From JBCDCP01 sp039181495 (GTDB taxonomy: Bacteria; Pseudomonadota; Alphaproteobacteria; Rhizobiales; Tepidamorphaceae): a stretch of 11,532 nt of DNA. Below the pieces are notes generated by a model. It searched no databases. It worked only from the letters and a program-made list of their open reading frames with translations, and was not told where the DNA came from. The stretch lies in contig JBCDCP010000096.1 of NCBI GenBank assembly GCA_039181495.1, positions 1-11,532 of the forward strand, read 5' to 3'. Position 1 is the stretch's first letter. The number at the start of each line of letters is the position of its first letter. This document shows positions 7,617 to 11,532 of this stretch, piece after piece. The translations under genes and the position numbers were made by a program.

Positions 7617-8829
7617 GTACCCCGCTTTGAAACCATTTCGCGGCAGCTTCACCCAGCAAGAACCGATCCCCGAGGCGGCGATTGACGCTGCGACCGAGGT
7701 CATGCGGAGTGGCCGCCTCCATCGCTACAATTCCGCTGGCGATGAGCTGAGCGTCGCTTCGGAATTGGAACAGGCCTATGCCGCCTATCAGGGCACGGCC
7801 TATTGCTTGGCCTGCGCGTCGGGCGGCTATGCCATGGCGGTCGCGCTGCGCGCTGCCGGTGTGAAGCAGGACGACAAGGTTCTCACCAACAGTTTCACGC
7901 TGGCCCCGGTTCCTGGCGCGATTGCTGCTGTTGGGGCCAAACCGGTTCTGATCGAGATCACTGAGGACCTTATCCTCGATCTCGATGATCTTGAGGCCAA
8001 GATTGCATCGAGCGGCGCCAACGTTCTGATGCTGTCGAACATGCGCGGGCATCTGTGTGACATGGATGCGCTGACCGCTCTGACGCAGGCCCATGGGGTT
8101 ACGCTGCTTGAAGATTGCGCCCACACCATGGGCAGCAGTTGGAACAGCACACTGAGCGGTAATTTCGGGCTCGCCGGTTGCTTCTCCACCCAGACCTACA
8201 AGCACATGAATTCTGGCGAGGGCGGCTTCCTGACAAGCGATGACGCCGAGTTCATGGCCCGCGCAATCATGATGTCGGGCTCATACATGCTCTACGAGCG
8301 TCACGGGGCCGCGCCGCCACGCGAGGTATTCGAGACGATCCGCCTTGAGACGCCGAATATGTCGGGACGGATGGACAACCTCCGCGCCGCAATCCTTCTG
8401 CCTCAGTTAAAGGCGCTGGATGACAACATTCGGCGCTGGAACGAAAGGCATGATGCCATCGCCCGGCGGCTTGCCGAGGTGCCCGGTGTCCGCATGCCGA
8501 ACCGGCCTGCGGAGGAGCACTATGTCGGCAGTTCGCTTCAGTTCTGCCTGCCATGGATCGATAGCGAGGGTGCTGCGCAATTCGTCGCCGCCAACAAGGC
8601 GCTGGGTGTTGAGTTGAAGTGGTTCGGTGACAATGAACCCGTCGCATTCACCTCCAACCATCATAGCTGGCGCTACGTCGACCCACAGCTATTGCCGAAG
8701 ACGGACGAGATTCTCGGCGGTCTGTTCGACATGCGCGTGCCGCTGACGTTCACCTTGGAAGACTGCGCGCAGATCGCCGACATCATCACCCACACCGTGA
8801 CGCAGTTTCATATGCGGGGGGCGGCCTGA
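7603..8829 (+). CDS. DegT/DnrJ/EryC1/StrS-family PLP aminotransferase-like enzyme
   Basis: A 408-residue fold-type-I PLP protein. The family hallmarks are visible: CASGGYAMAVALRAAGV (71-87, cofactor phosphate region), D171 in LLEDCAHTMG (pairs with the pyridine nitrogen), and K200 in TYKHMNSGEGG (Schiff-base lysine). The STQTYKHMNSGEGG wording is closer to the AHBA-synthase-like branch than to classical sugar aminotransferases. The ATG chosen overlaps the end of the lyase gene by 14 bases, implying translational coupling. Its partners are a racemase and an amino-acid lyase with an uptake system, not sugar-nucleotide genes. A catabolic transamination, elimination or racemization on an amino acid is therefore more likely than deoxysugar synthesis; this is inference. 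The true substrate is unknown. Confidence 0.85.
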   Translation: MQQSEYPALKPFRGSFTQQEPIPEAAIDAATEVMRSGRLHRYNSAGDELSVASELEQAYAAYQGTAYCLACASGGYAMAVALRAAGVKQDDKVLTNSFTLAPVPGAIAAVGAKPVLIEITEDLILDLDDLEAKIASSGANVLMLSNMRGHLCDMDALTALTQAHGVTLLEDCAHTMGSSWNSTLSGNFGLAGCFSTQTYKHMNSGEGGFLTSDDAEFMARAIMMSGSYMLYERHGAAPPREVFETIRLETPNMSGRMDNLRAAILLPQLKALDDNIRRWNERHDAIARRLAEVPGVRMPNRPAEEHYVGSSLQFCLPWIDSEGAAQFVAANKALGVELKWFGDNEPVAFTSNHHSWRYVDPQLLPKTDEILGGLFDMRVPLTFTLEDCAQIADIITHTVTQFHMRGAA

Positions 8830-9611
8830 TGGATGCAAAACGCAGGATCGGTGTCCTGGGGGGCATGGGTCCCGAGGCGACACTGCTGTTCATGCAAAGA
8901 GTGCTGAACGCCGTAGATGCCCATGATGATGCTGATCACATCCCCCTCATCGTCGACAACAACACCCAGGTTCCGTCGCGGATCGCCGCCATCATCGAGG
9001 GCAACGGCAGGAGTGCTGGGCCGGCTTTGGCGGAGATGGCCGAGCGGCTCTCATATGCCGGTGCCGAAGCGCTGGCGATGCCGTGCAACACGGCGCATCA
9101 CTTTGCCGGTCACATCACGGCATCGGTAGCGACACCGTTCCTCAACATGGTCGAGCTCGCCAGCGACGCAGTGGCTGCAAGTCAGCCCGCCAACATCCGC
9201 GTCGGCATGCTGGGCTCGCCTGCGTTGCAGATGGCCGGTGTTTTCGTCGCGCCTCTGAGAGCCCGTGGGCTTGAACCGATCTACGCGGCTGATCAGGACG
9301 AAATGCTGTCGATCATTCGCGAGATCAAGGCGAATGGCGCCACGCTGCAAGCCCAGGCACGCCTGCAGGAGGCCGCTCAGCAGATGATCGACCATGGTGC
9401 GGGAACGATCATGGTGTGCTGCTCGGAATTCTCGATGCTGAGCAAGCGCGTCCAGTCGACCGTGCCGATGCTCGACACCATTGATGTGCTCGTCGAAGCC
9501 TGCGTTGCGTTCTCAATGGGCGACATCGCGCCAAACATGAACCCCGACTTACCGGTTGCAGTGCGCAGGTCGAGCGCTGTGTCCGCCTCCCAGTTCATCG
9601 ACCAACAGTGA
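8829..9611 (+). CDS. Aspartate/glutamate racemase family protein
   Basis: A 260-residue cytoplasmic protein of the PLP-independent Asp/Glu racemase superfamily. The N-terminus IGVLGGMGPEAT is the family signature. The two catalytic cysteines are present: C86 in MPCNTAHHF and C198 in VCCSEFSM (usually GCTE; here preceded by a second Cys and followed by Ser). DNNTQVPSR (43-51) matches the substrate-loop region of this branch. It starts within the stop of the previous gene (TGATG), with a G-rich ribosome-binding site just before. It presumably interconverts D and L forms of an acidic or sulfonated amino acid for the lyase or aminotransferase. Because sulfonate can mimic carboxylate, D/L-cysteate is a reasonable candidate substrate, but this is inference. 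The C-terminal ~25 residues look like an unconserved tail. Confidence 0.88.
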   Translation: MDAKRRIGVLGGMGPEATLLFMQRVLNAVDAHDDADHIPLIVDNNTQVPSRIAAIIEGNGRSAGPALAEMAERLSYAGAEALAMPCNTAHHFAGHITASVATPFLNMVELASDAVAASQPANIRVGMLGSPALQMAGVFVAPLRARGLEPIYAADQDEMLSIIREIKANGATLQAQARLQEAAQQMIDHGAGTIMVCCSEFSMLSKRVQSTVPMLDTIDVLVEACVAFSMGDIAPNMNPDLPVAVRRSSAVSASQFIDQQ

Positions 9612-9625
9612 AAGGAAACCGTCCG

Positions 9626-10588
9626 ATGCTGAACAGCAAAGCACGTGTTTTGCTTGCCTCCACAGTTCTGTCCATGGGCTCGCTGTCGGCAGCCCACGCC
9701 GCCGACCTCGTCTTGGGCGTGCCGAACTGGCCCGCCGCGAACGCGACCTCCAACATCCTGAAAGTCGTGATCGAAGAGAATTTCGGCCTGGAAGTTGAGC
9801 TCCAGAGTGGAACCAATCCGATCATCTTCGAGGCGATGGATTCAGGCTCCATGCACCTCCATCCCGAGGTGTGGTTGCCCAACCAGGCCAACCTGCACAA
9901 CAAGTTCGTCAACGAGAACAAGTCCGTCGTCATGAACGAAAACCCCGTTCAGGCGGTCCAGGGCATGTGCGTCACCAAGCACACCTCCGAAACCTACGGG
10001 ATCACCTCCATCGATGACCTGACCGACCCCGACAAGATGAAAGTCTTCGACAAGGACGGTAACGGCACACCGGAAGTTTGGATCGGTGCCCCCGGTTGGG
10101 CCTCGACAGTGATCGAGAAGATCCGCGCCAAGTCCTATGGCTATGACCAGACCATGGAGCTGAAGGAATACGACGGCACCGTGGCCTGGGGCGAACTCGG
10201 CGCGGCAGCGTCGGCTGACGAACCATGGATGGGTTTCTGCTACGAGCCGCACTTCATCTTTGTCGCCTATGATCTGGTCTATCTCGATGAGCCGGCGCAC
10301 GACCCGGACACCTGGACCATTATCCAGCCGACCGATGACCCGCAGTGGCTTGAGAAGTCCTCAGCCTCAACGGCTTGGAAGGGTGCAACACTGCATCTGC
10401 ACTACGCGGCTGAAGTGCGCGAGAACTTCCCCGAGGTCGCAGCCATGCTCGACAACTACAAGATGCCTCCCGAAGTGCTGAGCGAGGCGGGCTACGAGCT
10501 CTCGGTCAAGGATCGGGACGTCGAGGAATACGCCAAGACTTGGGTCTCCGAGAACCAGGAAGTGGTTCTCGGTTGGCTCACCAACTGA
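9626..10588 (+). CDS. OpuAC/ProX-type ABC transporter periplasmic substrate-binding protein
   Basis: A 320-residue protein. I use the ATG at 9626, preceded by AAAGGAAA, rather than the in-frame GTG at 9608 that overlaps the racemase stop. From there a normal signal peptide is seen, with likely cleavage at AHA-AD (residue 25/26). The mature part has the OpuAC layout: GVPNWPAANATSNIL, then EVELQSGTNPIIFEAM, HPEVWLPNQ, IGAPGWAS and PWMGFCYEPHF. Many tryptophans (W35, W83, W152, W158, W188, W201) are candidates for the aromatic cage that holds quaternary ammonium groups in this family. A DKDGNGTPE segment (142-150) looks like an EF-hand-type loop. Its partners are the ATPase downstream and a permease that must lie outside the window. 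The ligand is probably a betaine-like or zwitterionic compound; its place in an amino-acid lyase operon suggests it imports the operon's substrate. Confidence 0.9.
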   Translation: MLNSKARVLLASTVLSMGSLSAAHAADLVLGVPNWPAANATSNILKVVIEENFGLEVELQSGTNPIIFEAMDSGSMHLHPEVWLPNQANLHNKFVNENKSVVMNENPVQAVQGMCVTKHTSETYGITSIDDLTDPDKMKVFDKDGNGTPEVWIGAPGWASTVIEKIRAKSYGYDQTMELKEYDGTVAWGELGAAASADEPWMGFCYEPHFIFVAYDLVYLDEPAHDPDTWTIIQPTDDPQWLEKSSASTAWKGATLHLHYAAEVRENFPEVAAMLDNYKMPPEVLSEAGYELSVKDRDVEEYAKTWVSENQEVVLGWLTN

Positions 10589-10599
10589 TCATCACCAAC

Positions 10600-10629
10600 G
10601 CGGCCGCGGGTTGACCAACCCGCGGCCGC
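10600..10629 (+). terminator. Intergenic hairpin between binding-protein and ATPase genes
   Basis: A perfect 13-bp stem (10600-10612 with 10617-10629) and a 4-nt loop GACC; each arm contains GCGGCCGC. It is followed six bases later by TTTT (10635-10638), too short and too distant for a strong intrinsic terminator. Located right after the binding-protein stop, it most likely stabilises that part of the mRNA or attenuates read-through, so that binding protein exceeds ATPase. That arrangement is common in ABC operons. Confidence 0.6.
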
Positions 10630-10657
10630 TGACCTTTTGAGGTGGGGGTTGCCGCGT

Positions 10658-11532
10658 ATGGCAGAAGATGTCGTTGAACTATCTGGTGTCTGGAAAGTGT
10701 TCGGAGACCGCGCAGCCGAGACCATCGAGGCAGCGCGCGGAAACGGTCTGTCGAAAGCGGACGCGCTTGAGAAATACCAGACGGTAATCGGCGTTCGCGA
10801 CGCGTCTTTCTCGGTCGCGCGTGGCGAGATCTTCTGCATCATGGGCTTGTCAGGCTCCGGCAAGTCAACGCTTGTACGCCACGTCAACCGCCTGATCGAA
10901 CCAAGCGCCGGAACGATCAAGGTACTTGGCCAGGATGTCGGTTCCATGGGGGCGAAAGAGCTCCGCCAGATGCGCGCCACACATATCGGCATGGTGTTTC
11001 AGCATATGGCGCTGATGCCGCATCGGTCGGTTCGTGAGAACGTCGCTTACCCGCTTGAGATCCGCAAAATCCCAAAATCCAAACGGTGGGCCATCTCCGA
11101 CCACACGCTGAGCCTGGTCGACCTGACCGGCTATGAGGACCGCCTGCCGCGTGAGCTGTCGGGCGGTATGCAGCAGCGCGTCGGTATCGCCCGCGCGCTG
11201 GCGAGTGATCCCGAAATCCTGTTGATGGATGAGCCGTTCTCGGCGCTCGACCCGCTAATTCGCCTGCAACTGCAGGACCAGTTCAAAGCGCTGGTCCGCG
11301 ACGTCTGGCAACGCCGCCCCGACGTGCCGGGCCGGATCGAAGCGCTGGCAACCAAGGCCCGCGCCAAAGGGGTGCCCATGCTCAGCCATGACGACACCCA
11401 AGCCGAAACCCGCGCCTTCTATCGCCGGATCGGTGCCCCCGCGCACCGCATTGGGCGAACCGAAGATGATCAGGTCGCCCGCGGCGCGTGCCTCTTTCAC
11501 CGGCCCCATGGTCATGGGAAACTCGGCGACGG
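10658..11532 (+). CDS. OpuA/ProV-type ABC transporter ATP-binding protein, 3' end replaced by foreign sequence
   Basis: It starts at an ATG with GAGGTGGGGG about ten bases upstream. The first ~215 residues are a normal quaternary-amine ABC ATPase. They include the ProV-like N-terminal helix (GLSKADALEKYQ), Walker A GLSGSGKST (63-71), Q-loop around Q115, signature LSGGMQQR, Walker B ILLMDEP (187-193) and D-loop SALD. The family then continues with an H-loop (FITHDLDEA or similar). Here, after FKALVRDV (about base 11305), the frame instead runs into WQRRPDVPG and further PhnM-like sequence. It stays open to the window edge only by passing through an inverted piece. The H-loop histidine and regulatory CBS part are therefore missing. 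As written the protein could not be a working ATPase; the normal gene would pair with the binding protein upstream. Confidence 0.8.
   Translation, partial: MAEDVVELSGVWKVFGDRAAETIEAARGNGLSKADALEKYQTVIGVRDASFSVARGEIFCIMGLSGSGKSTLVRHVNRLIEPSAGTIKVLGQDVGSMGAKELRQMRATHIGMVFQHMALMPHRSVRENVAYPLEIRKIPKSKRWAISDHTLSLVDLTGYEDRLPRELSGGMQQRVGIARALASDPEILLMDEPFSALDPLIRLQLQDQFKALVRDVWQRRPDVPGRIEALATKARAKGVPMLSHDDTQAETRAFYRRIGAPAHRIGRTEDDQVARGACLFHRPHGHGKLGD
11303..11437 (+). pseudogene. phnM: PhnM (phosphonate amidohydrolase) fragment, forward piece
   Basis: Plus-strand translation in the ATPase frame gives WQRRPDVPGRIEAL, then ARAKGVPMLSHDDTQ and AFYRRIGA. SHDD preceded by a small-residue-rich 'RAxGxPxxSHDD' is the metal-site region of PhnM, the 1-methylphosphonate 5-triphosphate hydrolase of the C-P lyase pathway. 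Nothing of the start or first ~200 residues of PhnM is present. It follows the truncated ATPase in frame with no intergenic sequence, so the join is abnormal. The left boundary is estimated to within about 10 bases. Confidence 0.72.
11435..11530 (-). pseudogene. phnM: PhnM fragment, inverted piece
   Basis: Minus-strand translation from 11530 reads VAEFPMTMGPVKEARAAGDL and then IIFGSPNAVRGG, stopping being family-like at about 11435. In PhnM this stretch directly follows the part that ends ...RRIGA on the plus strand. The two pieces are thus neighbours in the same protein but lie head to head here. The join falls at about 11434-11438, where the bases GCC can belong to both pieces. Confidence 0.75.

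Noticed and set aside
7579..8205. 208-residue minus-strand open frame over the aminotransferase gene
   Set aside because: Antisense to conserved PLP motifs, no recognisable domain.
9608..9625. GTG start at 9608 for the binding protein
   Set aside because: It overlaps the racemase stop and would put six charged/polar residues before a complete signal peptide; the ATG at 9626 has a better-placed AAAGGAAA.
10600..10629. The GC hairpin as an operon-ending intrinsic terminator
   Set aside because: No proper T tract follows, and the ATPase gene of the same transporter starts 28 bases later.

Overview
The window looks like chromosomal DNA of a GC-rich (roughly 60% by eye) alphaproteobacterium. The best family matches I recall are to rhizobial choline-sulfatase, marine Rhodobacterales-type cysteate lyase and OpuA/ProX-type transporters. 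No tRNA, rRNA, CRISPR array or insertion sequence was seen.

Left part (1-3717): the C-terminal half of an RND efflux permease enters from the left edge. It converges on a small UspF-like universal stress protein on the minus strand. Behind that, also on the minus strand, lies an unrecognised exported, acidic protein of about 436 residues.

Middle (3992-6483): a choline-sulfatase gene (betC) on the plus strand converges on a LysR-family regulator on the minus strand. The regulator is divergent from the operon to its right, and the 107-base gap between them holds an array of AAAATGCA / ATGCAT elements that looks like an operator region.

Right part (6591-11532): a tightly packed plus-strand operon. 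It encodes a CuyA-like PLP lyase (L-cysteate sulfo-lyase / D-cysteine desulfhydrase family), a DegT/AHBA-synthase-type PLP aminotransferase (14-nt overlap), an Asp/Glu-racemase-family protein (1-nt overlap), an OpuAC-type periplasmic binding protein and an OpuA/ProV-type ABC ATPase. A 13-bp GC-rich hairpin separates the binding-protein and ATPase genes. My reading is an inducible uptake and catabolic system for a zwitterionic amino-acid-like, possibly sulfonated, compound. The exact substrate cannot be read from the sequence.

The last ~230 bases are abnormal. The ATPase frame loses its family sequence just after the D-loop and runs in frame into a piece of PhnM (phosphonate metabolism amidohydrolase). 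That is followed by the next piece of the same PhnM in inverted orientation up to the edge. This looks like a chimeric contig end or a rearrangement scar, so the ATPase 3' end should not be trusted.
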